Source: Lunularia cruciata
Lineage: Eukaryota; Streptophyta; Marchantiopsida; Lunulariales; Lunulariaceae
Length of the DNA: 64,000 nucleotides
NCBI GenBank assembly: GCA_948567375.1
Contig: OX419761.1
Coordinates: 3,846,501 to 3,910,500, forward strand
Direction: 5' to 3'
In this document: one piece after another, positions 35,897 through 47,778 of the stretch
Layout of the letters: each line of letters begins with the position of its first letter
How positions within the stretch are numbered: the stretch's first letter is position 1
The notes under the pieces: model-generated
What the model was told of the DNA's origin: nothing
Seen by the model: the letters and a program-made list of their open reading frames with translations, nothing else
The model's database searches: none
Position numbers and translations under genes: made by a program

Positions 35897-38795
35897 CTAC
35901 AAAGATGGTCCAAAGTTAGAGGAGAAGAGCGGAAATCCAGCTTGATGGACTGAGTCTCATTGGAGATTAGTCTTGGGGAGAGAAGCAAAGATTCAGGAGG
36001 AGTCACCTTCTATCAAAAGTGTGATTCCTTGGAGGAGACTAAAGGAGTGAGGAATTCCTTTAGTGCTCCTTGCAATAAGATTGGGTACAAGGTGGAGACC
36101 TTTAAAGACCCAATAAGGTTAGGTCTTATCAGGGTTCTAATAGTGATGTTCAAGTTAGAGCACACCACCTACATAACAAAGCAGAAAGCGGTGTTCTTCC
36201 ACCAGATGTTTGCAAGAGAAAAGGTGAATTGGATGAAGTGCTTTCACCAAAGAGTTGGCCAGATGATTGGGAGTTGGAGGATGAACATGCACCACATTAC
36301 TTTGTGCTATTTGCAGCCCATTTCTATTTGGGATTGAACATACTCATCTTGGAGGAGAAGAAGAAGATGGTGTCACACTTTCATCCAGATTTGCAATGAG
36401 ATGAAAACATAGACAAGTAGTATTATATAAGACAAATCTAAGAAAGTGATAAATACTTTGCCAAAATAGGGCAGCAAAGATAGTGGTAGTAAGTATCATG
36501 AGGCTAAGGAAGAAGTAGACATCCGGAGGTGGCATCACTTGTTCAACCAAGGAAGACAAGGAGACTAAACCCGAGGCAAGAAACAATGGTGGTCAATATG
36601 TCATCATGTGCAAAATTTGAAGAAGAAGCCAAGTTTAAGGGCAGGAACTTGGAGGAAGAAGAAGACAAACTTTAGCTACAAAGTAAGCAATAAGAGTGAT
36701 GGGAAGTCCAAAGTTCAGGAATTGGTCAAAGAAGGGGCTGAAAAAGATGATTGGGAGTTCCATGCGCAAATTGAATGCATGGAAGGAGGAGACAACTAAT
36801 ACTTGGAGTTGCCTGAGTTGGATATCCCAGAGGAACAAGAAGAAGAGCCAAGGCTACAATTCAGCAACGAGTGAGATCAAAGAGAAGTCAACAACTTGCA
36901 ATTGCAAGAATGAGTAGAGCCAAAGAAGACAACAAAAGCTTGGAGAAGGTTAGTTTGAAGGTGAGATGATCAAGACTTTAGGACAAGACACCAATGGAAG
37001 AAGATTTCAAAGTTGGGGACCAAGAAGATGAAGGTGAAGCAAAAGAGGGTGGAGGAGTGGACTTTTTGTCCAAGATCATTTGTCCTCTATTGTTGCAATT
37101 GAAGAAGAAGGAGGAGGATTTGAAGAAACAATATCTACTTCTGAAGGATGAATTGTAGGTAGTGAAATATCTAAGTACAGAAATCTCAAAGTTGAAGGAG
37201 AAGCTAAACCAAGGAGAAGAGGAAGCCAAAGTACTTTGGGTGATGCAATACTTTGGAAGCAAGGTTTCAAGAATCTACATGCAAGTTTTGAGAAGCAACG
37301 GAGTGATCTAGAATGTTGTGAAGAAGAATTGAAGGAGAAAAATGCCACATTCAAGAAATTAAAGGGAGAATTCAATGAAGTGTTACTTGAAGCAATACAC
37401 TCCAAGGTAATTGCAGTTGTAAGTGAACAAGAGTTGGAGAGATTGAGATTGGTTGCAACGGAGAAGGATCTAAGAGCTGGCGTGTCTCTCATTCAGGATG
37501 AACCTCTGATGGCTATTATAGTAGTGCACCATGGGCTAAGAAAGCAAAGAACCCCAACTCTATTATACGCCTCAAAGGCTAACACTCCAAGACTCAAGAC
37601 ATTGTTCACTAGAGAACTCAATGAGAGAGAGATAGTTGCAAATGAAAGGATGATGAGTACCTCTTCACTGCTTGTTTATATACTTGTGAAATAGTAACCC
37701 ACCACCAAAGTTACTAACTACCATAATAGCTCAAGTTACTAGGCTAAAAGTCAAGTAAAGTCAAAAAGTATAAAGGAATATCCATCCACATGGGCATATT
37801 GCTCTCAGCATGTGGACTCATCTTGACCTCACCATAAAGTAAAGGATTCCTTCACATGGATTGTCCTTGGATTATAGAAGTCTGAAACAAAAAGGCTTGG
37901 GGATCCAAGAGTTCTTAACTCTTTCCTCAAAGCCAAACATCTTCGAATAATACCAAGTCAATACTAGATTCCAAAATAGTGTGCTCATCTTTTCCACTTC
38001 TTCTAAAGTAAGGGTACCTCTATTTTAGCTTTGACTAACTTAAGCTAATCATGACTAATGTAGAACCATACTTATCTTTATATTTCTCAAGCACTTATAA
38101 TACCAAACTAAATATAATATCACAATAGCACATACATGCACAAATGGGTGTTATAGATCATGCTTGTCAATGCAAGTTGGCAAGTAGGCATCAAGAAGAA
38201 GAAAGATTCAGGGATTGATAAAGAATGTGGAGGCACAATTATCTACTACACGAAGGAGAAGGAATCATTGAAGGCAAAATTTGAGGAGTAGTTGGAGATG
38301 TATCATTAGTTGGAAGTAGAAAGAATGCATGAGGATTTAATTCCAAAGAAGACATTAGGATCAATAGAAGAGATCGTCAAGAGGATGAAAGCAATGCTAA
38401 GTACTAAAGTGGAAGTAAAGGTAGAGGAGTCAAGATTGTACGAGTTGAAGTTGTTGGCACAAGACACCAAGAAGAGGACAGCAAAGGATACTAAATTGAA
38501 TAATCTCTTGATTTATTTGAGAGAAAGAGTAGCTAAGAATATGATAGGAGTAGGAGACAATGTTTGTCTCAAATAGACAGTTAGATCCAAATTAGATGAA
38601 ATTTGCAAAACTAGTGTGAAGTTAGAAACCCAATGTGAAGTAGTTGAAGTAGGAGTGCATGTGACTTTGGGTGAATTACTTGAATCTACTAAAGTAGTAA
38701 GGGTAGAGTAGGAGAATGTTCTAAAGCCATTGACTAAGGATGTGACAAAAGTAGAAGTTGAAGTAGAAGTAGAAGTAAACATTGAATTGGAGTAA
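35897..38795 (+). pseudogene. X-family reading frame in X8
   Basis: From near KDGPKLEEKSGNPA (corresponding to codon 90 of X3), the frame runs through the conserved domain (35960-36337), a charged stretch, the coiled coil (broken at 37470 by the LTR and resuming at 38156) and a Val/Glu-rich tail with VEVEVEVNIELE and a stop at 38793-38795. Stops and shifts are many. Confidence 0.72.
37471..38155 (-). repeat. Solo gypsy LTR (A/B family) inside X8
   Basis: 685 bp, minus orientation, with mutated ends (plus strand TAAGAGCTGG at the left, GGGTGTTATA at the right). The flanks are GATC on both sides (37467-37470 and 38156-38159). Removing it restores the X reading frame text ATEKDxA, as in X7. Like the other solo LTR the duplication is 4 bp. 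Confidence 0.9.
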
Positions 38796-39584
38796 GAGTA
38801 ACAATTTTGAGATCTGAACAGGTAGATTTGAAGAAGTAGAGGGACACTTTGGATCTCTAGATTTTTAGGTAGTTTAAATAATCGTTGAGTGCTTTGCCTA
38901 TTTAAAGGAGAAATTTGTAGTGTTGTATTTTATTCAGTTCAGTATTATGTTTTTGAAGAGTAAAGCAAAGTGTTGTAACTCAGTGCTTGTTGTTTCAACT
39001 TCATTTTGAGTATCAATCATGTATGTGTAGTTGTGGGTATTTGGAGAAGTTCAAATTAGAATTGGAGTGTGGTTAGATGTTGGATTCTGCAACTCTGATT
39101 TCATTTTTTGTGTTTGCTCCTGAGTGGAGTGCAATTGAAGCAATACCTTGACTAATCTGTGAAGAATTGTAGTGTTGGTGTAGTGTAATTCTACATTTGT
39201 GATCATAGTGTTGGATTGATACAAAGCAATTTTGACTAAGGAAGTTGTACCTTTAGTTGTAGGGTGGAAAAAAATTCCAAGGCAAAGTCATTTCATGGTG
39301 AAGTAGCCTTTTTGGGAAAATTGAATCATCACAATCAATATCAATTTGGAAAGGATTTGAAGGATTGTGATTTCTATGTGATGTTAGTTTGTGACAAGAC
39401 GATGGGTTGAGCACTTGTAAACCTCTCTTTTGGGTGTGATTTCTAGTCAAGAGGCTAAAGACAAACCAAGAAGAACTATTTGTTATTTTTTACTTTGTAT
39501 TTGACCATATTTTACCAATATCTTTGTGAGAACAAATAATTACTTACTAATTACTGCAAAAGTGATACTTGCTAGGTTGCCACA

Positions 39585-40963
39585 GTGGGTGGTGCTCATT
39601 TTTTCTTTGGCTTAGTAATCACCACTTCTTTGCCCACAAGCACAAATCTACTTGCCCAAGAAAATTTTTCATTTGTCTCTTGATGTTTCTTGATCATTGA
39701 TTTCTCCTTGGGCTAAAAAGCAAAGTAAAGTATAACAAGGTAATGGCTTGGGAGTCTCTTATGCTCCTCCTTGTTTAAAAGATTGAGACCTATGTAGAAA
39801 TGGATTGTGAATGAGGTTAGGTAAGTGGCTCCTCTCTTGTCCAAGAAGTCTAAGTAAAGGGTTGAGACCTATAAGTAGAACATACGAGCCCAATTCACAA
39901 GCTTACCTTTGTACATCTTGTTGAAGAAGATAGCTTGGGTATTTTTTAAGTAAGTTGTTTTTTTATCATGGAACAACTTTATAACTGCTTATACAATTGC
40001 CCATTGAGTTGGGTCCTTATAGTTGAGAACTTGCCAACCATTGTTGCAATTGCAAGGTTCTCCAAAGGTGTCCTTGATCTCTTGGGTCAGCTCCCAATCA
40101 TGGAACTTAGTGCTGATTTTTATTGCTCCTATTGGGCATGCATCTAGACCAAAGACATTCCTCAAATTTCCCTTTGTCCATTCCATGGGATTCCTTGTCA
40201 AGTCCTCACTACTCTTCTCCTTTTGGCTCATCATTTCATGGATGATCTCAAAATCTATTGCATCCCAATCCCAAAGCAAGAATCCCATATGCTTGCTCTA
40301 AATCAACTCTCTCCTACAATATACTACCCATGCATTCACTATTGAGCTTTGGATGATGGTTTTGAGGGCCCTTCTAATGGGTTTTTGAATAAAACCATTC
40401 TTTCAAAAGATAAGGAACAAATGTGAAGGTTGGTTTGGCTTTGAAGACTAGAAAACAATAACACCAAAGGATTGAATTCAAATTGGTTGTGCTTAATAAA
40501 TCACTTGCAATGCAAAAAGTGTAAATAGTCATTTCCCCACGTTTTTTATAGGCAAGTCTTCAGTTATTCTTCAACAAGAAAGTAGTTGGGTCATTTTTCT
40601 TCCTTGTCACTCATTCAATGCCAAGAACTACTTGCACATGCAAACCATCTCTTTCCTCCAATGGTCCAAGTTTTGATAGGGGCATTGGGCTAAATGCCAA
40701 TAGTCCTCCTTAGAATGCAAATTACTCTTCTTGAATTGGAATGGTCATCCTTGAATTGGTGTACATTTGCAAGCATCACATTCTAATTGGTATGCATTGC
40801 TTGCCATGTGCCAAGTCTAGAAAGAAGTGTAGATGGAGTGAACTTATTTAGCTAAGTTTCAATTTTCAAGCAAAGAGCTTTTGGCCACATTTCATTCTAC
40901 ATGGAAATCTTTGGGCTGAAGTCCTTCTCCTCCAAACCATTTGCCTTTGAGTAACCTTTGTTT
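39585..40963 (-). pseudogene. Y5: N-terminal coding part of an X-related relic
   Basis: The minus strand from 40288 encodes MGFLLWDWDAIDFEIIHEMM and a 99-codon open piece whose order (WTKGNLRNVFGLD, then GAIKISTKFHDWELTQEIKDTF, then GWQVLNYKDP) matches the X conserved domain (WTESDWRLVLG, TFLGKGEIA, GYKVESYKDP). It continues, with stops, to HFYIGLNLLN near 39800. Above 40300 no coding can be supported. It duplicates the region in Y4, so it is a separate copy. Its upstream end abuts the LTR fragment at 40964. Confidence 0.6.
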
Positions 40964-41359
40964 TGTGAGCCAGCCTGCCTCTCACTTAGGATGAACCTCT
41001 AATGGTTATTATGGTAGCGCACCATGGACTAAGAAGGCATAGAACCCCAACTCCCTCATACTCCTCCAAGGCTAACACTCCAAGATTCAAACCGTTGCTC
41101 ACTAGAGAACTCAATAAGAGTGTGATAGTTGGAAATGAAAGGATCATGAGTACCTCCTCACCCCTAGTTTATATACTTGTAAAATAGTTACACACCAAAG
41201 TTATTAATTACTGGAGTAACTCAAGTTACTAGGTTAAAAGTCAAATAAAGTCAAAAAGCTCAAGGAATATCCATACTTATGGGAATATTCTCCTAAGCAT
41301 GTGATCTTATCTTGACCCAACCACTAAGTTAAGGATTCCTTCATATGGACTTTCCTTGG
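40964..41359 (-). repeat. Gypsy LTR fragment (A/B family)
   Basis: This begins TGTGAGCCAGCC on the plus strand and matches the left 396 bp of the copy B LTR. It stops abruptly at CTTTCCTTGG, where element C begins. The missing LTR half is not found on the other side of element C. Confidence 0.88.
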
Positions 41360-41726
41360 TGTAAACAACCAAGACCAAGGAGAGAAATATAAGAATGGAA
41401 GATGACATTGGGACACTTGAAGGTGGGTAAACTTTGAATACCTAGCATAAGCTTTGGCTTTGGTATTTATAAGGAGGATACAAGGCTCTTGAGAAGCTTC
41501 TCAAGAAGCTTCCTCCTTGAAGTCGTCTACTTGGCTTGCAAGCTAAGCTAGTTAGACGCTTCTAGAAGCTTCCTTCTAGGAGCTACTTACTTGGGGTGCA
41601 AGCTAAGCTAGTTGGAAAGCTTCCCAAGAAGCTTCCTAGATACTTCTAGAATATTTTGTGCTAATTTGTCCTATTTGCTACTTTGTTACCCTAACTAACT
41701 TTGTTGCTAAACTCCATATTATTACA
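41360..41726 (-). repeat. LTR of element C (3' LTR in element sense)
   Basis: TG...CA ends, adjacent to a polypurine tract on the internal side. It contains internally repeated text (gctaagctagttag/gctaagctagttgg). No second LTR copy is present to confirm the borders. Confidence 0.6.
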
Positions 41727-41744
41727 TATTCCCCCATCGCTAGT

Positions 41745-42441
41745 TGGGTGAAGTTCTCATCACCATTGAAGCTTCAAATTCTTTGATTGCCATTTGTGCA
41801 TTTTAGAGATGAGAAAGAGGTTCCCATGTGGCATCATGAAGAGGACACCTTTTCCAAAGGACCTTGTATTTTGTATGTCGCTAGCAACCTTGTTGAATGT
41901 GGCAATGCAAAAGGATACAATCAACTTTGTACTCTTCATGATCATTGATAGGGACGGGAGGAGGAGGAGGAGGTTAGACACAAGAGGAAATAGAAGATGG
42001 GTTAGAAACAAAGGGTTTCAACTTGGAAATGTGAAAGATAGGGTGGATGCACATTTGACAAGGAAAGGCAAGTAGATAAGCAACAAGAGAGATAATTTGG
42101 GTGACATCAAAGGGTCCTATCTAATTAGCGGCAAGTTTATGAACTTGGGCATCAAGTGGGAGGGCATGACTTTATCACCAACTTGAAATGTGAGATCACA
42201 ACAATGGTGGTCCACAGATTGTTTATGCCAATTCTAAGCAACAAGGAGATGAGATTTCACTTGTTGGAGGGATTGGGATATGGTGGTCAAGAAGGTGGAA
42301 GTATGAGGAACATGAAGGAAATTTGGAACAAATTGATCTTGGCCAAAATTGAGGAAGAAAGGAGAGAATCCGGTGCTTGCTTGTTTGGAATTATTGTATG
42401 CAAACTCCACAACTGCAAGACATTCATCCTGTTGTGCATAT
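41745..42441 (-). pseudogene. Integrase C-terminus and chromodomain of element C
   Basis: Reading right to left on the minus strand: DECLAVVEFAYNNSKQASTG and FSPFFLNFGQ (end of the integrase core), VGDKVMPS..., then IGPFDVTQIISLVAYLLAFP (integrase C-terminal beta domain) and KVLWKRCPLHDATWEPL (chromodomain, with the typical ATWEP end). Several frameshifts and stops separate the pieces. In chromoviruses this chromodomain helps to direct integration to marked chromatin. Here it is dead. Confidence 0.8.
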
Positions 42442-43231
42442 ATACATTGCTGTCAACATCATACACTATAGAAGCACAATCCACACATAAGTCATACATA
42501 GACTCTAAAGTGCCACAATAATCAGATTGTTTACCACTCTCAACTCAACTCAACTTAGATCAGTACTTGATCTGTCACTCTATAAACTGTCAACATTACA
42601 GTCAAGCCATACCCACTCCAGCATAGAGAATCCAAGTGACGCTCGCTAGCCTCTATCCACCATAGCCAAGAACTCGAAGGCTCAACATCAGAGAAGTGAG
42701 CTCTCTGGAGCTGCACTTCAAAAGTATACTGCTTGGACTTGAGCTAGGTCTAAACCCTAATGGTCCTACTGACGGAACACTTGACGGTGAAAATTGTGCA
42801 AAGTGATGGTGGGCCCCATTGTGAAGTCAGTACCCCAAACACAAAATCTGACCGTCAAAAAGTAGTCTTTGAGAATTTGTTGAAATAACTCTAACTACTA
42901 TCATTGGAACTTTAGTGTCTAAGCAATCTAGATGCGACACTACAAATGGCGTGACAACTATCATGCGTATATACATTGCTGCACAACATACATTGCTGTC
43001 AACATCATACACTATAGAAGCACAACTCACACATAAGTCATACATAGACTCAAAAGTGCCACAATTGCCTCCTAGCTGGCGGTTAGGTCCCTCTAACTCT
43101 AGATAACCATCTACTCCAAGTATATGGTATACCCTATGATGGGCAAAGATCATGAGGCCGAGTGCTATGGAGCCCCATCATTAGTCGCTTGTCTGGAATC
43201 TTTACCATATAAAGAATGAACTAGCTATAGG
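42442..43231. repeat. Non-coding segment with a 77-bp direct repeat
   Basis: A 77-bp sequence beginning ATACATTGCTGTCAACATC occurs at 42442-42518 and 42988-43064 with only about four differences. The segment lies downstream of the PHD-finger end of element D (minus strand), so it may be its 3' untranslated region or LTR. I cannot define TG/CA borders. No coding sequence is evident. Confidence 0.6.
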
Positions 43232-43495
43232 TCAAATACATCTAGGACATAACCACTGTCCTTGAGGAGCCACCGTGAGGGGAGGAGTCATACATGCCAT
43301 ATGCCATCCTCTCGAATAGCTATCACACACTAATATAGTAGCAACTCCACCAGAAGAGCCACATAACATACACCTCAAGCCTACATGTACAAGTGCCATG
43401 CTTGGGTCCATAGTACCGTCAATGTTTGGGAGGTGGCATGGCACACAATTGCGCACATGATCCTTCCAAACAACACCATCACATCCTTCTAACAA
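43232..43495 (-). pseudogene. PHD finger at the end of element D pol
   Basis: An 87-codon open piece. After DGVVWKDHVRNCVPCHLPN it contains CMLCGSSGG...LVCDSYSRGWHMACMTPPL...GQWLCPRC, the C4HC3 spacing of a PHD finger: paired cysteines, the conserved Cys-Asp, GWHxxC, the TPPL loop, and the final WLCPRC. One ligand-adjacent position reads SYS where a second cysteine is usual (CDSC), so zinc binding may be damaged. PHD fingers read histone H3 tails, and at the end of an integrase they could steer integration much as a chromodomain does. That role is inference. Confidence 0.8.
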
Positions 43496-43730
43496 AAGGA
43501 CTCATGATGGCAAAACCTCACGCACTCTCAAGATAGTGCGGCATGTCAAAACATCAAGTGTCCTTGGTGATGTCTGCTATAAATATACATAGTCGCCTAG
43601 ATGAAATTGACAGATTGAGGGTCTATAACCTCCTCCTTGAATGGTAGCATAGAGGAAAGTATCTCTATGCTAAGCAATCGCCAAGTTCTCAAAGGCCATT
43701 GGTATCACTCTCCAAAAGATCTCTGCCCAC

Positions 43731-44026
43731 TTAGAACATGCGCTCATCCAAGTCCAAAACTATAGTAACATCTTGACAAATGGCTATAGGTAAATCTTGA
43801 TCTTTTCCATAGAGTAGAAAGTACAGAGAGAAGGATGCTAAGGAGGTTTGCCGGTTGAACCGATAGCCCATGGCCAACCAAGGTAATTGTAGATCCCAAT
43901 CTCCTAGGTGGCCTCTCTGCAAACCATACTTTTGCAACCCTCTCTTCACCTCTAAACCACTCTCTTTGCTAAGCCATTTGCCTCAGGGTGATCTTGGGAG
44001 GTAGCAAGTGATCAATCAAAGCCTCG
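43731..44026 (-). pseudogene. Integrase of element D, second part (after X11)
   Basis: After the X11 insertion the minus strand resumes with SQDHPEANGLAKRVV and then GDWDLQLPWLAMGYRFNRQ (43731-43949), the end of the integrase core. The residue that should be the catalytic glutamate of the DDE triad (GLAE in relatives) reads lysine, codon 43964-43966. With the X11 insertion this confirms that the enzyme is dead. Confidence 0.8.
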
Positions 44027-44031
44027 TCACT

Positions 44032-47000
44032 TGTGACAACCCGGCAAATATCACTTTTGCGGTAATCGGGTTAGTAAAGTTCCTTCCCCCAGAGATACGA
44101 GTCAGAATTGGTCAAATACAAAGTCAAAGTAACAATTGCTGTTCTTCTTGGTTGCGTCTTTAATCTCTCAGGTAAAAACCACACCCAGAAGAGAGTAACA
44201 AGCACTGACTCATAGTCTTGTCACAAAGTAACACTCCTTAATCACAACTCCATCAAATCTTTCCAAACAATCTTGATTGTGATGATTCAGGCTCTCCCAA
44301 AAATGGCACTTCACTGCAAAATGACTTTGCCTCAGAATTGTGTTCCACCCCTCCACTGAAGGCAAAACTTCCTCAATCAAAATTGCTTCACATCAACTTC
44401 GCACTGCACTCACAAATGCAAAATACTACCAACACTACAATTCCTCTCAGATCTGTCAAGGCATTGCTTTGATTGCACTTCACTCAAGATCAAACACACA
44501 GAATGAAGATCAAGGCTGTGGAATCCAACATCCAACAAGCACACTGACTTGCACTTCAAATTTCTTCACACACTCACAAACACAATTGCAAAGTTGATAC
44601 TCGGAATCAAGCTCAAGCAACGAGTACTACTGCACAACAGTTTGCTTTATCTATTCTCAAAAATTATGAGCACTGAACAACATAAGACTACGAATGCCAC
44701 TCTTAAATAGTGAAGCAATCGAAAATTCTAACAACTATACCGTTCTACAACAACCTTTCTAACCTGCAGATCCGAAATGACAATGCACCTCTTCATATCT
44801 CAAAAACTGTTACTAATCTGATCCGATGTCTACTTTGTCATCGGCTTTCAAACCCAAACCCAAAGTAATCTTACTTCCTACTACTCTGTCCTCGGGTCTC
44901 ATATCTTCTACTTCTTCCACCAGATCCAGCAATTCTCTTTCCTGATTTGACATTGCACTAGTGGATAGCCCTTCTAAACCTTCATCTCTTGACCCACTCT
45001 TCTCTAATGTCTCCACTAGTAGCTCCGAAGACATTTGCACTCCTAAGTTATCTACTTCGGGTTTGGCTCTAACATCTTTCCGAAGTTTTTCTATCTCCAA
45101 TTTCACTAAGTCTAATCTAATCTAAATATTGTCTTCTACCTCTAAGATTTTCCTATCTACACAAGTCTGGAGACTTATTAGCAGTGCATTCAAATCGGTA
45201 TCTTTCGCCTGTCTTTTCCTTGTCTCCTGCACCAACAACTTCAACTCGTGTAGTCGCGTTTCTTCAATTTGAACACTGGCCTCTGTACTCAGCATTGCGT
45301 TCATTCTGAGGACTATCTACTTCAATGGCTCCAATCACATCTTCCTCTCTCGCTCTCGATCTGCAAGCTAGTCCTTCCTGTACATGGCCAACTCCGCTTC
45401 AAACTCGGCTTTCACCGTTTCCTTCTCCTTCTCCTTCTGTACAACCTTCTCCTCCTGATTAGAAAGTAACTCTCGTAATCTCTCTTCTCCCCTATATTGT
45501 GCTGCTTACTCTCTTTGCCAAAGTTGCTTCTTCTCCTTGACACTCTCTATCACCCTATTGAGCTCTTGATCCTTTGCTGCTACTCTCACCATAGCATGGA
45601 TAAGTTCTACTCTTGAATCAGCAAACTGCTGCTTCAAAATCTTGTACTCTGCTACTTGCCTTTCCCTTGCTATGTCGCTCTTCTTAACAAGCTCTTCTCG
45701 ATATCTCACTTCTCTCTTCAGGTCTTCAATTACCTGAGTCCTCAATAACCTGAGTCCTCACTACTGCCTCCGCTTGCAGTACTTCACTTTCCTCCTCTCC
45801 TCGGGTTATGACTTTCTTCAACTCCGAGTTCTCTTCTTCTAATCTTGATAACACCTACAAGATAGTCTTCACCTCTAGACAAGTTGACTGCATCTCCTTC
45901 TTCTTGTGTTCTAACTTCACCAGCAATGGACACACGACCACCCGCAAATACTTGACCCCATTGCTTGCTACTACTTCCTCTTGCGTAGCAACTTCTCGTC
46001 GTACTTTGTGTTCATCCGATACTCGCCTTCTTCTCTATAGTCTTTGTATCCGAATGGACGCCTCACTTCCCGAGCTTTCATTTGCTTCTTCTTTCACGTT
46101 ACTCGGACCTGCATCGTACTTCGCCTTACGTCTTGAGCGGACTCTCCTCTAAACTGCGATCTTCTTCTCTTCGGCCTCGGGTACCTCATCTTCCAACTTC
46201 ATGTTGTCCTCAGCCTCGGTCTCTGCTTGCACTTCTTCCTCCTCTGCAGTAGCTGGCCGTGATGTCATGTCTCCTCCTTCATCGCTGTCGCTACTCATAT
46301 CTCCACTCTGTAGCGTTAGCTCGGGCTCCTCCTCGTGTTCCGAGTCTTTGGTCTTGCGCTCGGCGTCACCTTGTGAGTCTTCATCTTCCAACTCGATCAC
46401 CACCATGTCTCACCTTGGGTTTCCTCTTCTTGTCTTCCGAGGTTTTGTCTTGTCTTTGGCTTTGCCCTGCCGACTTTGCTTCTTCAATTTTGGAGTACTC
46501 ACTTCTATCTCCACATTCTTCCCCGTCTTCTTGTAGTACTCATTGGTGCTTCTAATTTGTAGGATGTACTGCTGCTCCTCTATGTTGACTTCCTTTCTCA
46601 AATCAGGATGGAAATGCGGCCATCCTACTACGCTCCGCCGAGTTCATCAAATTCAACCCGAGGTAGAAATGAGCTGCAAACGGCACGATGTAGTGTGGAG
46701 GCAATTTATCCCGCAAATTCCACACCATTTGTCGCGTTCCCCCATGGAAACACCTTGCCCAATTAATTAGTTCTCCTACAAACAACTTGTGAAAGAACAC
46801 CGCTTGGTGTTTCATCACATAGGTTGTTCTCTCCGGCTTCAAGATTGCCATCAGAGCACTCACAATTCCTCTCTTGACAAGGTCTTTGTAACTCTCCACT
46901 TTGTACCCATTTTTTGTCCGCTTTGACGAGAATGCATCCCTCACTTCTTGGGTTTCCTCGGCTATCTCTCCCTTCCCCAAGAACGTGGCACCTTGCTCCA

Positions 47001-47778
47001 TGCCTGCTTCCTTCCCGAGTACTAACTTCCAATCCGACTCTATCCAGCAAGCCGGATTTCCTCTCTTCCTTTCTTCCTTGGGTCTATCGAGACACTTGCT
47101 CTCAATGATCTCTGTCATGAAACTTGGAAAACCCACGTTCCAGTTCCACACCAAGAAGGTGATCCAAAGTCGGCTCAAGACTTTGATCCTCGCGATCACA
47201 TCTAAACTCCAAATTGCATGATTTCTCATTGCGAATTTGGAGTTCTTCTTTCCTCCTCCCATCTCTCCTGCTTTCTCACTGTCTCTTGGTTTCACTCTTG
47301 TGACTTCTCCCTTCCCACAATCACCTATAAGACAACTTCTCAATGGTGAAGGAAAATTACTTGACATTGCGTCGTTGCGAGTTTGATTTTTATAGAGTTG
47401 CACTTTCTTTGTCTTTCTTCACTTTGAGTTTCTATCGAGAAATCACACCTCCTGCATGCACCTATCACTATCAATCATACTTTGCACGTATGGCCCGCCG
47501 GTTTTTGAACGGTCCCTTCTTGAATTTCTTGCCCCGACGAAAGGTTGTTAGACAGACTTCGCCTCGGGTTGAGCTCCCCTCGATACAAAGACTTCTTACT
47601 TCGGGTTGTATGCTGACAGGGCATTTTCGAGTACTTTGCCTTATGTCCCGAAGTCACTTTACTTTGGGTTGCATCCCGAAGACTCTTTTCTTTGCCTTCT
47701 TTGGCCATACATGCACAATCCGACTTCTCTATACACTCCTTCTTTATTTTGAAAAAAACAAAAAATGTGGGCACCACA
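44032..47778 (-). mobile_element. X11: complete X-family unit inserted in the element D integrase
   Basis: 3747 bp from TGTGACAACCCGG (44032) to GGGCACCACA (47778), minus strand, with a perfect TCACT duplication (44027-44031 and 47779-47783). The host reading text (integrase core) is split between its two catalytic aspartates and the glutamate position, which independently fixes both borders. It is close in sequence to X2 and X3. Confidence 0.96.
44813..47367 (-). pseudogene. X-family reading frame in X11
   Basis: From ATG at 47367 the N-terminal basic part and nearly the whole conserved domain are open (to 46603, about 255 codons), the longest intact stretch of this domain in the window. 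A small deletion at about 46603-46620 shifts the frame; it resumes at 46410-46601, the acidic tract at 46149-46406, the coiled coil (45506-45745) and the tail (44813-45304). Stops are few and a short duplication (ACCTGAGTCCTCA twice near 45735-45760) adds another break. Confidence 0.8.

Larger units (their letters stand above)
35864..39584 (+). mobile_element. X8: 5'-truncated X-family unit with a solo LTR inside
   Basis: The 3' end GGTTGCCACA at 39584 and the TATTTAAA box at 38899-38906 are typical of X. The 5' non-coding part is missing: coding sequence begins about 30 bp after X7 (near 35890). A gypsy LTR (37471-38155) interrupts the coiled coil. No target duplication can be assigned because the 5' end is gone. 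The sequence is diverged, so X8 is one of the older copies. Confidence 0.8.
41360..42441 (-). mobile_element. Element C: chromovirus-type Ty3/gypsy remnant, 3' end
   Basis: A putative 367-bp LTR (41360-41726, TGTAAACAACC to ATTACA) is followed by a pyrimidine-rich segment (TATTCCCCC), which on the minus strand reads as a polypurine tract. Degenerate integrase C-terminal and chromodomain sequence follows. It is inserted into, or recombined with, the A/B-family LTR at 41359 and is cut at about 42441. The rest of the element is absent. Confidence 0.75.

Noticed and set aside
39585-39620. GGTGGTGCTCATTTTTTC as the start of another X copy
   Set aside because: On the minus strand it reads as the end of a Lys-rich part of Y5 coding. 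No further X 5' sequence follows.
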